NCBI GenBank assembly: GCA_020831845.1
Contig: JAFIFV010000093.1
Span: forward strand, 1 to 55,238
From: Ectothiorhodospiraceae bacterium
Lineage (GTDB): Bacteria; Pseudomonadota; Gammaproteobacteria; Nitrococcales; Aquisalimonadaceae
Length of the DNA stretch: 55,238 nucleotides
Reading direction: 5' to 3'
In this document: positions 7,646 through 16,746 of the stretch, in pieces
How positions within the stretch are numbered: position 1 is the first letter of the stretch
Layout: every line of letters begins with the position of its first letter
The notes under the pieces: generated by a model
What the model saw: only the letters and a program-made list of their open reading frames with translations
The model's database searches: none
What the model was told of the DNA's origin: nothing
Translations under genes and position numbers: made by a program

Positions 7646-8941
7646 CTAATACAACAGACCCGGCAGGAACAGCGCAATGCCGGGAAAGACCAGCACCAGC
7701 AGCGCCCGGGCCATGCCAGCAAACCAGAACGGCGTGACACCACGGAAGATGGTACCGGTAGACACGTCCGGCAACACCGCGCGCAGCACGAACACGTTCA
7801 TGCCCACCGGCGGCGTGATCAGGCTGATCTCGATCACGATCACCACCAGTATGCCGAACCACACCAGGTCGAACCCCAGGCCGGCCACCACCGGGAAGAA
7901 CACCGGCACGGTGAGCAGCAGCATGGACATGCTCTCGAACACGCAGCCCAGCACCACGTAGATGGCAAGGATCAGCAGTATGACCATGAAGGGGCTGATA
8001 TCCCAGCCGGTAACCAAGGCCAGCAGTTCGTTGGGCAGTCCGGCCCGGTTGATGAAGTTGGTGAAAATCAGCGCGGCCAGGATCACTGCGAACAGCATGG
8101 CTGTGGTACGCACGGTGTCGATCAGCACGTCCATGACGATGCGCCGGGTCAGCGCCCGCTTGACCAGGGCAATCAGGAACGCGCCCATGGCACCGACGCC
8201 GGCCGCCTCGGTCGGCGTGAAGATACCCGCATAGATTCCGCCGATGACGAACACGAACAGGGCCAATGTGCTGCCAACCTGGCGCAGGCCGCGGATACGC
8301 TCCGGCCAGGGAACACGCTCCGCCGGCGGGCCGGCGTCCGGGTCGCGCCACAGCACCCACTTGATGGCCACCAGGTAAAGCACGATCCCCAGCATGCCGG
8401 GCAGAAAACCGGCGGCAAACAGCTCGCGTATGCTGGTTTCGGTGAGGATGCCGTAGATCACCAGCATCACGCTGGGCGGTATCAGTATGCCCAGCGTGCC
8501 GCCGGCGGCGATGGAAGCCGAAGCCAGGCTGTCCTTGTAGCCGTATTTCCGCATCTGCGGCATGGCAACCCGGCCCATGGTGGCGGCGGTGGCCAGGCTG
8601 GAACCGCAGATGGCGCTGAAGCCGCCGCAGGCGACGATGGTGGCCATGGCCTGGCCGCCCTTGTAGTGACCAAGAAACCCGTTGGACGCCGAATAGAGGC
8701 CATCCGATAGCCCGGCGCGCGCCACCAGGTTACCCATCAGTATGAACAGCGGGATCACCGACAGACCGTAGTCCTGGGCAGTATCCACGATGCGCCGCGC
8801 GGCCATGGCCTCGGCGGCATTCCAGTTGCCGGTGAGCAGATAGAAGCCGAAGAACCCCACCGCTCCCATGGCGAATGCCAGTGGCACCCGCAGGAAAACC
8901 AGCAATATCAGCACCGAAAAACCGATCAGCGACTCCGTCAT
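7646..8941 (-). CDS. dctM: TRAP transporter large permease DctM
   Basis: The large membrane subunit of a tripartite ATP-independent periplasmic transporter, which uses an ion gradient to import organic acids. It has 431 residues with about twelve hydrophobic segments. Diagnostic stretches include LRVPLAFAMGAVGF, a glycine-rich segment around GGTLGILIPPSVMLVIYGI and LITPPVGMNVFVL, all typical of DctM. The start overlaps the end of dctQ by four bases (ATGA), indicating coupled translation. The substrate cannot be read from the sequence; location suggests an aromatic or aryl-keto acid. Confidence 0.93.
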   Translation of the reverse strand: MTESLIGFSVLILLVFLRVPLAFAMGAVGFFGFYLLTGNWNAAEAMAARRIVDTAQDYGLSVIPLFILMGNLVARAGLSDGLYSASNGFLGHYKGGQAMATIVACGGFSAICGSSLATAATMGRVAMPQMRKYGYKDSLASASIAAGGTLGILIPPSVMLVIYGILTETSIRELFAAGFLPGMLGIVLYLVAIKWVLWRDPDAGPPAERVPWPERIRGLRQVGSTLALFVFVIGGIYAGIFTPTEAAGVGAMGAFLIALVKRALTRRIVMDVLIDTVRTTAMLFAVILAALIFTNFINRAGLPNELLALVTGWDISPFMVILLILAIYVVLGCVFESMSMLLLTVPVFFPVVAGLGFDLVWFGILVVIVIEISLITPPVGMNVFVLRAVLPDVSTGTIFRGVTPFWFAGMARALLVLVFPGIALFLPGLLY

Positions 8942-9477
8942 TGCTGCTTCCCGGCGCTGACCGCCCCCCCGGCCTCAACAACTTTCGCCCCCTCCAGCAC
9001 ATACATCAGCGCCCTGAGGCCGCACAGTACGGCGGACACAAACAGCAGCAGCGACATGCCCATGACGAAGTATCCCACCTGCAGCCCCAGGAACTGTGTA
9101 GTGTCTCCCCAGTCCAGCGCCCGCTCTCCCAGCGTCCAGACACGGCGCGCCATCACCCACAACGCAAGGGCACTGAAGGCGTTGATGAGCAACTGTCGGA
9201 TCCAGACCAGCGCGCGGGGAAAGAAGGTATCCAGCAGATCCACGGTAATGTGTCCTTCGCGCCAACACACCACCGGCAGCGCGAGAAACACCAGCGCCGC
9301 AAGCATCAACTGGGTCAGTTCCACTGTTCCGGTGATCGGCGTGTTGAACAGGAACCGTCCGAGAACATCGGCCGTGGTCAGCAGCATCAGCGCAAACAGG
9401 ACCAGTCCCGCCAGTCCCTCAAGCGTCAGCTGCAGGCCACGGCCGATGGCGGCATACCATGTCGGCCGCGTCTGCAT
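8938..9477 (-). CDS. dctQ: TRAP transporter small permease DctQ
   Basis: The small four-helix subunit that pairs with DctM in the inner membrane. It has 179 residues; hydrophobic segments are evident at GLAGLVLFALMLLTTADVLG, TQLMLAALVFLALPVVC, LLINAFSALALWVM and GYFVMGMSLLLFVSAVLCGL. The R-F-L-F-N-T-P-I stretch and WREGHI match the DctQ family. It starts 14 bases after dctP and overlaps dctM by four bases, so all three transporter genes form one unit. Confidence 0.92.
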   Translation of the reverse strand: MQTRPTWYAAIGRGLQLTLEGLAGLVLFALMLLTTADVLGRFLFNTPITGTVELTQLMLAALVFLALPVVCWREGHITVDLLDTFFPRALVWIRQLLINAFSALALWVMARRVWTLGERALDWGDTTQFLGLQVGYFVMGMSLLLFVSAVLCGLRALMYVLEGAKVVEAGGAVSAGKQQ

Positions 9478-9491
9478 ACACCCCCCGGCTA

Positions 9492-10541
9492 TCAGGGCCG
9501 GACTTCGACGGTATCCGGGCCGATGCTGGGCTCCGCCGCGGCCTGCTCCAATTGGTCACGGAAGTGGCGCAGCGCAGCCTCGCCATCCACGCCACGGCCA
9601 CTGGCAGCGGTGTTTACCCATTCCTCCGGCAGGTCCCTGGTCAGTTCCCGCAGTCGTGCGAGTTCGTCATCGCTGACCGTATTGAAGACAACCCCCTGCT
9701 CCTCGCCGAAGGCCACGCCACGTTCGTCATGCACGTCCATCATGTAGCCGAACAGGCGCGAGAGGCGCTCCCCCGAGACCTCCATGATGGCATTACGATC
9801 ATCTTCGGAGATGGCGCTCCAGGTATCCGGGTTCACCACGATGGCGAAACTGCCTCGATAGAATCCGCCCGGCACGGTCAATACGTTCGGCGTGACCTCC
9901 GCCAGCCGGAAGCTGCGCAGTGCCTCCAGGGTGAGCATGGCACCCTCGACCACGCCCTGGGACGCCGCCTCGTAGACCCCGGTGGGCGGCAATGCGACGC
10001 CGGCGATGCCAAGCTTTTCGGCCACCTGATTCATGACCCCGCCGCCGATGCGCATGCGCTGGCCGCGCACATCGCCCAGAGAGTCGATCTCGCGCGAGGA
10101 GAACAACTGCCCGGGACCATGCATGCCCACACCGACCACGACTACGCCACGATGCTCATTGGCCTCGGCCAGGTATTCCTGGTGGGTCCGCCAGTAGGCC
10201 GCGGCCGCGGCTTCAGACGTGAATTCCTCGAAAGTCGGGAATTCCGGCAACTGGGTCAGCTGGAAGCGCCCGGCCATATGACCGTGGAATATCCAGCTCG
10301 CGTCGGCGACACCATCGGCAATCAGCTCCATCTGGGCGGGAGGGGGCCCCATATCGTGATTCACCCGCAGCGTCACGCGACCCTCGGTGGCTTCCTCGAT
10401 CCACTGCTTCCAGGTCGGCCACACGATAGTGTTCACGCCATGGTTGGGGCCGCCCCAGGTGCTCACCTGGATCACCGTCTGCGCCATGGCCGTTCCGCTG
10501 AAGGCAAGCGCAGCAAACAGACCGATCAGGACTTTTTTCAT
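9492..10541 (-). CDS. dctP: TRAP transporter substrate-binding protein DctP
   Basis: The periplasmic solute receptor of the TRAP system. ATG at 10541 is preceded by GGAGGA and encodes a Sec signal peptide MKKVLIGLFAALAFSGTAMA cleaved before QTVIQV. The mature protein of about 329 residues shows the family landmarks: VSTWGGPNHGVN at its start, GMHGPGQLFSSREIDSLGDVRGQRMRIGG with the substrate-carboxylate-binding Arg region, and PTGVYEAASQGVVEGA. It is first in the leftward operon, opposite the homogentisate cluster. The longer upstream reading frame has no ribosome binding site or signal. Confidence 0.93.
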   Translation of the reverse strand: MKKVLIGLFAALAFSGTAMAQTVIQVSTWGGPNHGVNTIVWPTWKQWIEEATEGRVTLRVNHDMGPPPAQMELIADGVADASWIFHGHMAGRFQLTQLPEFPTFEEFTSEAAAAAYWRTHQEYLAEANEHRGVVVVGVGMHGPGQLFSSREIDSLGDVRGQRMRIGGGVMNQVAEKLGIAGVALPPTGVYEAASQGVVEGAMLTLEALRSFRLAEVTPNVLTVPGGFYRGSFAIVVNPDTWSAISEDDRNAIMEVSGERLSRLFGYMMDVHDERGVAFGEEQGVVFNTVSDDELARLRELTRDLPEEWVNTAASGRGVDGEAALRHFRDQLEQAAAEPSIGPDTVEVRP

Positions 10542-10581
10542 GTCTCCTCCCACGTTGTTCCGCGACCTGGAACGGGCGCGA

Positions 10582-10605
10582 ATATAGTTGTAAGAGAAAC
10601 TATAT
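10582..10605. promoter_or_regulatory. Palindromic operator candidate near the dctP promoter
   Basis: ATATAGTT and AACTATAT form a perfect 8-bp inverted repeat separated by eight bases, 41 bases upstream of the dctP start. It overlaps AT-rich sequence able to serve as the -10 element for leftward transcription. Size and spacing suit a MarR-type dimer. The assignment is inferred. Confidence 0.5.
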
Positions 10606-10716
10606 ATAATGCATGCGAAATGGGAAACCCTCTTGTATGATTTATTTAAACCATTGAATTGACGCAATGCAACAAGCATTCGAGACGTATTGAAATCCAT
10701 TGGGCGCTGTGTTTTC

Positions 10717-10754
10717 CTGCATCAACTAGTTTCATTCAAAACTAGTTGATGCAG
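10717..10754. promoter_or_regulatory. Large palindromic operator upstream of the homogentisate cluster
   Basis: A perfect 16-bp inverted repeat: CTGCATCAACTAGTTT at 10717-10732 and its complement at 10739-10754, with a 6-base spacer. Each arm contains the self-complementary AACTAGTT, so two adjacent dimer sites may be present. The second arm ends 19 bases before the MBL-gene start, where it would overlap the transcription start or leader. A repressor such as the MarR protein encoded at 7107-7604 is the likely ligand. Confidence 0.6.
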
Positions 10755-10773
10755 AGAGGAAGCGGAGGACATC

Positions 10774-11742
10774 ATGGCCAAGCAGTTTGCCTCGCACGGG
10801 GATACCGAGCCGAAACAGATCAGCTTCACCCGCCTCGGCGAAGGGCTGTACGCCTACACCGCGGAGGGCGACCCCAACACCGGCATCATTATCGGTGACG
10901 ACAGCGTCATGGTGGTGGACACGCAGGCCACGCCGGTTATGGCCCAGGATGTCATCCGGCGCATACGTGAGGTCACCGACAAACCCATCCGCCACGTGGT
11001 CCTCACCCACTACCATGCCGTTCGCGTGCTCGGCGCCTCCGCTTACGAGCCACTGAACATCTATGCCAGCCGCAACACCTACGAGCTGATCCGCGAACGC
11101 GGCCAGCAGGACTACGAGTCCGAAGTGGGCCGTTTCCCACGGCTGTTCCAGGGCGTGGACTCGGTGCCGGGGCTCACCTGGCCCACCATCGTCTTCGAAC
11201 GGGAGCTCACGGTTTTCCTGGGCCGGCGGGAGGTGCGCATCATGCATCTGGGCCGGGGCCATACCAAGGGTGACACTGTCGTCTGGCTGCCGGAGGAACA
11301 GGTCCTGTTCGCCGGCGACCAGGTGGAATACGGCGCCACACCCTACACCGGCGATGCGTACCACGAGGACTGGCCTTCCAGTCTGGACAAGCTGCTGGCG
11401 CTGAACCCGCAGAAGCTAGTGCCGGGACGGGGCGAGGCATTGCAGACGCCGGAGCAGTGCCGCGAGGCCATCGAGGGCACGCGGGCATTCCTGCAGGAGA
11501 TGTACGACAGCGTCAAGGCCGGCAAGGCCGCCGGGCTGTCGCTGGCCGAGTGTTACCGGGAAACCTATGCCCGGCTGCAGCCGAAGTACGGCCACTGGGT
11601 GATCTTCGATCACTGTCTGCCATTCGACGTCACCCGATGCTACGACGAGGCCGGCGGCGAGCATCCCGATCCCCGCATCTGGACCGCTGAACGCGACCAG
11701 GAGATGTGGCATTCGCTACAGGAGGTCGTGGGTAGCCGCTAG
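10774..11742 (+). CDS. MBL-fold protein with a reduced metal site, homogentisate cluster
   Basis: A metallo-beta-lactamase-fold protein of 322 residues, first gene of the rightward catabolic operon. ATG 10774 follows GGAGGA. The hallmark HxHxDH appears as HYHAVR (in LTHYHAVRVLGA): the first two His are kept but the Asp-His pair is lost. The later His is kept in GHTKGD and the bridging Asp in FAGDQVE, whereas the last His is replaced (VPGRGEA). At most one metal site looks intact. The C-terminal 80 residues extend beyond the core fold. Its precise reaction is unknown; hydrolysis of a thioester or lactone intermediate of aromatic breakdown is possible. Confidence 0.8.
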   Translation: MAKQFASHGDTEPKQISFTRLGEGLYAYTAEGDPNTGIIIGDDSVMVVDTQATPVMAQDVIRRIREVTDKPIRHVVLTHYHAVRVLGASAYEPLNIYASRNTYELIRERGQQDYESEVGRFPRLFQGVDSVPGLTWPTIVFERELTVFLGRREVRIMHLGRGHTKGDTVVWLPEEQVLFAGDQVEYGATPYTGDAYHEDWPSSLDKLLALNPQKLVPGRGEALQTPEQCREAIEGTRAFLQEMYDSVKAGKAAGLSLAECYRETYARLQPKYGHWVIFDHCLPFDVTRCYDEAGGEHPDPRIWTAERDQEMWHSLQEVVGSR

Positions 11743-11775
11743 CGCCTGGGGTGGCGCAACGGCCGGAGAAGAGCA

Positions 11776-13497
11776 ATGCCCAGAACCTACACCAATCCCG
11801 AATACGCCTACCGGCGGGCGCCGGAGTTGAACAGCGCCACCGTGAGTCGCCATCCGGTCGTGATCGTCGGCGCCGGCCCGTCCGGCCTCACCGCTGCCAT
11901 TGATCTGGCGCGGCAAGGCATCCGCAGCGTGGTACTGGACGACAACAACACCGTCAGCGTGGGCTCGCGCGCTATCTGTTTCGCCAAACGCACACTGGAA
12001 ATCCTGGACCGGCTGGGTCTGGCCCGGCCGATGCTGGACAAGGGCGTCACCTGGCAGTTGGGCAAGGTCTTCTTCCGCGACCGCAAGGTCTACGAGTTCA
12101 ACCTGCTGCCGGAACAGGGGCACGGCATGCCCGCGTTCATCAACCTGCAGCAATACTACTGCGAACAATATCTCGTGGAGCGCGCCGAACAGTTCCCGGA
12201 GCTGATCGACCTGCGCTGGAAACACCGGGTGACCGGCGTGGACAGCCGGCCCGAACACTCACGCCTCACGGTCCACACCGTTGACGGCGATTACCAGTTG
12301 GACAGCGACTACCTGCTGGTGGCGGACGGTGCCAACAGCGGCATCCGCCGGATGCTGGGACTGGACTGCCAAGGCCAGGTATTCCAGGACCGTTTCCTGA
12401 TCGCCGACGTGGTGATGCAGGCCGACTTCCCCACCGAACGCTGGTTCTGGTTCGATCCGCCGTTCCACCCGGGCCAGTCGGTGCTGCTGCATAAGCAGCC
12501 GGACAACGTCTGGCGCATCGATTTCCAGTTGGGTCCGGACGCCGACCCGGAGGAAGAACGCAGGGAGGAGAACATCCGACCACGAATCCAGGCCATGCTG
12601 GGAGCGGACGTCCGGTTCGAACTGGACTGGGCCAGCGTCTACACCTTCTGCTGCCGCAAGATGGAGCGCTTCATACACCATCGTGTCGTATTCCTGGGCG
12701 ACGCCGCCCACCAGGTATCGCCGTTCGGCGCCCGTGGCGCGAACGGCGGCATCCAGGGGGTCGAGAACCTGTGCTGGAAGCTGGGCCGCGTGTTGCGGCG
12801 ACAGGCACCCGAAACACTGCTGGACAGCTATGACGACGAACGTCAGCCGGCGGCTGCGGAAAACATTCTCAACTCCACCCGATCCACCGACTTCATCACC
12901 CCGAAAAGCCGGATCAGCCGCGTGTTCCGCGATGCGGTGCTGGAACTGGCCGAGCATTACCCGTTCGCCCGGGCACTGGTCAATAGCGGCCGGCTGTCGC
13001 GCCCCTGCAACTACCCGGACTCGCCGCTGAATACGCCGGACACGGACAATTTCACCCCGACCCTGGGGCCTGGCACACCGGCCGCTGACGCGCCAGTGCT
13101 GCATGACGGGCGTGCGGACTGGCTGCTGCATTACCTCGGCGACAGCTTCACGCTGCTGCTGGACGGTGCCACCTCGGCCCAGCAGGCAGCGGAACTGGCA
13201 TCGGAACTCTCACCGCTGCTGTCCTCATGGGCCGATCTCCGGCTGGTGCTGCTGGGGCCATCCCCCCCCGCTCTACGCGCGCTTCCGGGCGCCCGCGAGG
13301 TGGAAGACTGCGATGCGCTGGTGCGCACCCGCTACCAGCTCACACCCGGTAGCGCCTACCTGCTGCGTCCGGACCAGCACGTGGCGGCGCGCTGGCGCCG
13401 GCCCGGGCGGCAGCAGGTGGATGACGCCCTGCATCGCGCCCTGGGTTTCGACCAGCACCGCCACCGCGCACAGCCGCCGGAGGTGCATCATGCCTAG
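11776..13497 (+). CDS. FAD-dependent aromatic monooxygenase (PheA/MhpA-type)
   Basis: A class A flavoprotein hydroxylase of 573 residues. The FAD-binding dinucleotide motif VGAGPSGLTAAIDL starts near residue 31, and the second FAD contact GDAAHQVSPFGARG near residue 308; a thioredoxin-like C-terminal domain, as in phenol hydroxylase and MhpA relatives, is plausible after about residue 420. Such enzymes use NAD(P)H and O2 to hydroxylate phenolic rings. Because it sits directly before hmgA, the product is inferred to be homogentisate, for example from 3-hydroxyphenylacetate. It overlaps the next small gene by eight bases. A different ring substrate cannot be excluded. Confidence 0.85.
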   Translation: MPRTYTNPEYAYRRAPELNSATVSRHPVVIVGAGPSGLTAAIDLARQGIRSVVLDDNNTVSVGSRAICFAKRTLEILDRLGLARPMLDKGVTWQLGKVFFRDRKVYEFNLLPEQGHGMPAFINLQQYYCEQYLVERAEQFPELIDLRWKHRVTGVDSRPEHSRLTVHTVDGDYQLDSDYLLVADGANSGIRRMLGLDCQGQVFQDRFLIADVVMQADFPTERWFWFDPPFHPGQSVLLHKQPDNVWRIDFQLGPDADPEEERREENIRPRIQAMLGADVRFELDWASVYTFCCRKMERFIHHRVVFLGDAAHQVSPFGARGANGGIQGVENLCWKLGRVLRRQAPETLLDSYDDERQPAAAENILNSTRSTDFITPKSRISRVFRDAVLELAEHYPFARALVNSGRLSRPCNYPDSPLNTPDTDNFTPTLGPGTPAADAPVLHDGRADWLLHYLGDSFTLLLDGATSAQQAAELASELSPLLSSWADLRLVLLGPSPPALRALPGAREVEDCDALVRTRYQLTPGSAYLLRPDQHVAARWRRPGRQQVDDALHRALGFDQHRHRAQPPEVHHA

Positions 13498-13696
13498 TCT
13501 GAAACTGGAACCCAATCTCACCGACGCCGACGCATTCTACGCGGCGCTGACCGAACTGCACCGCAATCGCAGCGAGGCGGAAAGCGAGCGGGTCAATGCC
13601 CGCCTGATCCTGCTGCTGGCAAACCATATCGGCGATGCACGAACGCTGGAAGAAGCATTGCGGATCGCCGGCGACCCCGGCACCACGCCCTCATGA
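13490..13696 (+). CDS. DUF2783 small protein
   Basis: A 68-residue protein starting at ATG 13490 after GGAGGT and overlapping the end of the monooxygenase gene by eight bases. The core [22 protein letters not shown] matches the DUF2783 family as I remember it; these short helical proteins of unknown function are usually encoded next to flavin monooxygenases in aromatic pathways. The tight overlap suggests a stoichiometric partner, perhaps a small subunit or stability factor of the hydroxylase. No catalytic residues are evident. Confidence 0.78.
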   Translation: MPSLKLEPNLTDADAFYAALTELHRNRSEAESERVNARLILLLANHIGDARTLEEALRIAGDPGTTPS

Positions 13697-13706
13697 GGAT
13701 CACGCA

Positions 13707-15017
13707 GTGACAGCCCACGAGTTCCAGTACCTGAGCGGATTTCGGAATCACCATGCCACCGAGGCGCTGCCGGGCGCCCTGCCCAAGGGGCAGAACTCCC
13801 CGCAGCGTTGCCCTTATGGCCTGTACGCGGAACAGTTCACGGGTTCCGCGTTCACCGCACCGCGGGAGCGCAACCTGCGCAGCTGGCTGTACAGAATCCG
13901 GCCTTCGGTGGCCCAGAGCGCCTACCGGCCGATGGAGAGCGGCCGGATACGGACAGGTCCGCTCAGCGGAGCGACCAGTGACCCCAACCAGATGCGCTGG
14001 GACGCCCCGCCGATCCCGCAGACCCCCACGGACTTCATTGACGGTCTGATGACCATCGCCGCCAATGGCGACGCCGCAGCCCAGAGCGGCTGCGGCATAC
14101 ACGTCTACACCTTCAACCGTGACATGGACGAGCGCCTGTTCTACTCCGCCGATGGCGAGCTGCTACTGGTGCCCCAGCAAGGCACGCTGCTGCTACGCAC
14201 CGAACTGGGCCTCATCACTGCCGAGCCGGGCGAAATCGCTGTATTACCCCGTGGCCTGCGTTTCAAGGTGGATGCCGCCGCCGGCACTACCGCGGCGCGC
14301 GGCTACGTCTGCGAGAACTACGGCAGCCCCTTCGAACTCCCCGGTCTGGGCCCGATCGGGGCCAATGGGCTGGCCAACCCTCGCGACTTCCAGACTCCGG
14401 TTGCCTGGTACGAGGACTGCGCTGGGCCGTTCGAACTGGTGGCCAAGTTCGGTGGCCGACTATGGGTGGCGGAGACCGCACACTCACCGTTGAACGTGGT
14501 TGCCTGGCACGGCAACTACGCTCCCTACAAGTACGATCTGCGGCTGTTCAATACCATCAACACGGTCAGCTTCGACCATCCGGATCCGTCCATCTTCACC
14601 GTACTGACATCGGCATCGGATACCCCCGGGGTGGCGAATATAGACTTTGTCATATTCCCTCCCCGCTGGATGGTGGCGGAGCACACCTTCCGTCCCCCGT
14701 ACTTCCACCGTAACCTGATGAGCGAATTCATGGGGCTGGTCTATGGCGAGTACGACGCCAAGGCCGAGGGCTTCGTGCCGGGGGGCGCCAGCCTGCACAA
14801 CTGCATGTCACCACATGGACCGGATGCCGCCACCTTTCACAAGGCCTCGGAGGCGGAACTGGTCCCGGAGTACCAGGGCGACACGCTGGCTTTCATGTTC
14901 GAAAGCCGTTATCTGTTCCAGCCCACGGCCGCCGCACTGGAGGCGGACTTCCGGCAGCGGGACTACGTGGACGTGTGGCAGGGGCTGCGCTCGCAGTTCG
15001 ACCCGAACCGACCGTAA
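13707..15017 (+). CDS. hmgA: Homogentisate 1,2-dioxygenase HmgA
   Basis: Opens the homogentisate ring with O2 to give maleylacetoacetate, using non-haem iron. GTG 13707 gives 436 residues starting [20 protein letters not shown], matching the conserved beginning LxGFGNxHxSEA-like. The iron-site region is visible as [18 protein letters not shown] (His and Glu ligands) and the downstream His in [12 protein letters not shown]. The length is normal. It is preceded by DUF2783 (10-base gap) and followed 25 bases later by fahA. Confidence 0.96.
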   Translation: MTAHEFQYLSGFRNHHATEALPGALPKGQNSPQRCPYGLYAEQFTGSAFTAPRERNLRSWLYRIRPSVAQSAYRPMESGRIRTGPLSGATSDPNQMRWDAPPIPQTPTDFIDGLMTIAANGDAAAQSGCGIHVYTFNRDMDERLFYSADGELLLVPQQGTLLLRTELGLITAEPGEIAVLPRGLRFKVDAAAGTTAARGYVCENYGSPFELPGLGPIGANGLANPRDFQTPVAWYEDCAGPFELVAKFGGRLWVAETAHSPLNVVAWHGNYAPYKYDLRLFNTINTVSFDHPDPSIFTVLTSASDTPGVANIDFVIFPPRWMVAEHTFRPPYFHRNLMSEFMGLVYGEYDAKAEGFVPGGASLHNCMSPHGPDAATFHKASEAELVPEYQGDTLAFMFESRYLFQPTAAALEADFRQRDYVDVWQGLRSQFDPNRP

Positions 15018-15042
15018 CGCAATAGCGACCAGGATTTGACCG

Positions 15043-16068
15043 ATGAAACTGGCAACGATGAAAAGCGCCGCCCGCGACGGCGAACTGGTGGTGGTCTCCC
15101 GCGATCTTGGCACTGCGGTCCGCGTGTCCGACATCGCCCCCACGCTGCAGGCGGCCCTGGATGACTGGCAGCGGGCAGGACCGCAGCTCGAACAGGTCTC
15201 CCGTCGACTCAACGCCGGCAGCGAGCCACAGGCTTTCGCATTGCGCCAGGAAGAACTGCATTCGCCACTGCCGCGCGCGTATCAGTGGGCGGACGGCTCC
15301 GCCTACCTGAACCACGTCCAGTTGGTGCGGCGCGCCCGCGGTGCCGAGATGCCGGGGAGCTTCTGGACCGACCCGCTGATGTACCAGGGCGGTTCGGACA
15401 GCTTCATCAGCCCCCGCGACCCGATAGAGATGGCGAGCGAGGACTGGGGCATCGATTTCGAGGGCGAGATCGCCGTCATCACCGACGATGTGCCCATGGG
15501 ACTCTCCGCTGCGCAGGCAGGCGCCCATATCCGGTTGCTCATGCTGGTAAACGACGTCAGCCTGCGCAACCTGATACCCGGGGAACTGGCCAAGGGCTTC
15601 GGTTTCTTCCAGGCCAAGCCCGCCTCCAGCTTCTCGCCGGTGGCAGTCACACCCGATGAATTGGGGGAAGCCTGGAGTGATGGCCGCGTCCACCTGCCGC
15701 TCACCGTGCACCTGAACGGCGAGAAGTTCGGCGAGCCGGAGTCCGGCCCGGACATGATCTTCGGTTTCCCGCAGTTGATCGCCCATGCCGCCCGGACCAG
15801 AAAGCTGGCAGCCGGCTCCATTGTGGGCTCCGGCACGGTCTCCAACCCCGACCCGGACGGTGGTCCGGGAAAGCCGATCAACGAGGGCGGCGTGGGCTAC
15901 ACCTGCCTGGCCGAACTACGCATGGTGGAGCAGATACTCCACGGCCAGGCAAGGACACCGTTCATGCGCTTCGGCGACCGGGTACGCATCGAGATGTTCG
16001 ACCGCCAGGGGCACAGCGTTTTCGGCGCCATCGACCAGCGGGTGACCCGTCCCGGGGATGCGGCATGA
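15043..16068 (+). CDS. fahA: Fumarylacetoacetate hydrolase
   Basis: Cleaves fumarylacetoacetate to fumarate and acetoacetate, the last step of the homogentisate route. It has 341 residues, as in the bacterial short-form FAH. Metal-site segments are evident: FWTDPLMYQGGSDSF, ASEDWGIDFEGEIAVITDDV with the acidic ligands, LVNDVSLRNL, and GSGTVSNPDPDGG near the C terminus. Its stop overlaps the maiA start (ATGA at 16065-16068), so the two are coupled. Confidence 0.95.
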   Translation: MKLATMKSAARDGELVVVSRDLGTAVRVSDIAPTLQAALDDWQRAGPQLEQVSRRLNAGSEPQAFALRQEELHSPLPRAYQWADGSAYLNHVQLVRRARGAEMPGSFWTDPLMYQGGSDSFISPRDPIEMASEDWGIDFEGEIAVITDDVPMGLSAAQAGAHIRLLMLVNDVSLRNLIPGELAKGFGFFQAKPASSFSPVAVTPDELGEAWSDGRVHLPLTVHLNGEKFGEPESGPDMIFGFPQLIAHAARTRKLAAGSIVGSGTVSNPDPDGGPGKPINEGGVGYTCLAELRMVEQILHGQARTPFMRFGDRVRIEMFDRQGHSVFGAIDQRVTRPGDAA

Positions 16069-16706
16069 AACTCCACGGCTATTTCCGCTCGTCCGCGGCC
16101 TACCGAGTGCGCATCGCGCTGAACCTCAAGGGCGTCGCATACCAGAACCTGCCGGTGAACCTGGTTCGCGGCGAACAGCGCGAGGCAGCCTACGCCGCAC
16201 TCAACCCTCAGCAGCTGGTGCCCACGCTGGAAACGCCTGAAGGACATCGTCTGACGCAGTCCCTGGCCATCTGCGAGTACCTGGATGAGAGTCACCCGCA
16301 GCCGCCGCTGCTGCCCTCCGACCCGATCGGCCGCGCCCGCGTGCGCGCCATTGCCGCCGTCGTGGCCTGCGACACCCACCCGCTGAACAACCTGCGCGTA
16401 CTGCAGTACCTGACCGATACGCTGGGCGTCGACGAGGAGAGCAAGCTGCGCTGGTACCGGCACTGGGTCACAGAGGAACTGCGAGCCGTGGAGGCACTGC
16501 TGCAGGACTCCGCCACGGGCCGTTACTGCCATGGCGAGAAACCAAGCCTGGCCGACCTCTGCCTGGTGCCCCAGGTATTCAATGCCGTGCGATTCTCCTG
16601 TGACCTGGCGCCCTTCCCAACCGTGCATCGGATTGTCGACGCCTGCAACGCACTGCCCGCCTTCGCCGAGGCCGCTCCCGAGCGACAGCCGGACGCAGTG
16701 CAGTGA
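16065..16706 (+). CDS. maiA: Maleylacetoacetate isomerase (GST zeta class)
   Basis: Isomerises maleylacetoacetate to fumarylacetoacetate using glutathione. It has 213 residues. The zeta-class signature SSAAYRVRIALNLKG at residues 9-23 supplies the catalytic Ser region, and the thioredoxin-fold segment LVPTLE and the SLAICEYLDE glutathione contact follow. The C-terminal helical domain contains PSLADLCLVPQVFNA. It overlaps fahA by four bases, completing the hmgA-fahA-maiA set. Confidence 0.95.
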   Translation: MKLHGYFRSSAAYRVRIALNLKGVAYQNLPVNLVRGEQREAAYAALNPQQLVPTLETPEGHRLTQSLAICEYLDESHPQPPLLPSDPIGRARVRAIAAVVACDTHPLNNLRVLQYLTDTLGVDEESKLRWYRHWVTEELRAVEALLQDSATGRYCHGEKPSLADLCLVPQVFNAVRFSCDLAPFPTVHRIVDACNALPAFAEAAPERQPDAVQ

Positions 16707-16746
16707 CACCCTGTCACCAACGTCCCGCTCTGGTGCATCACATGCC

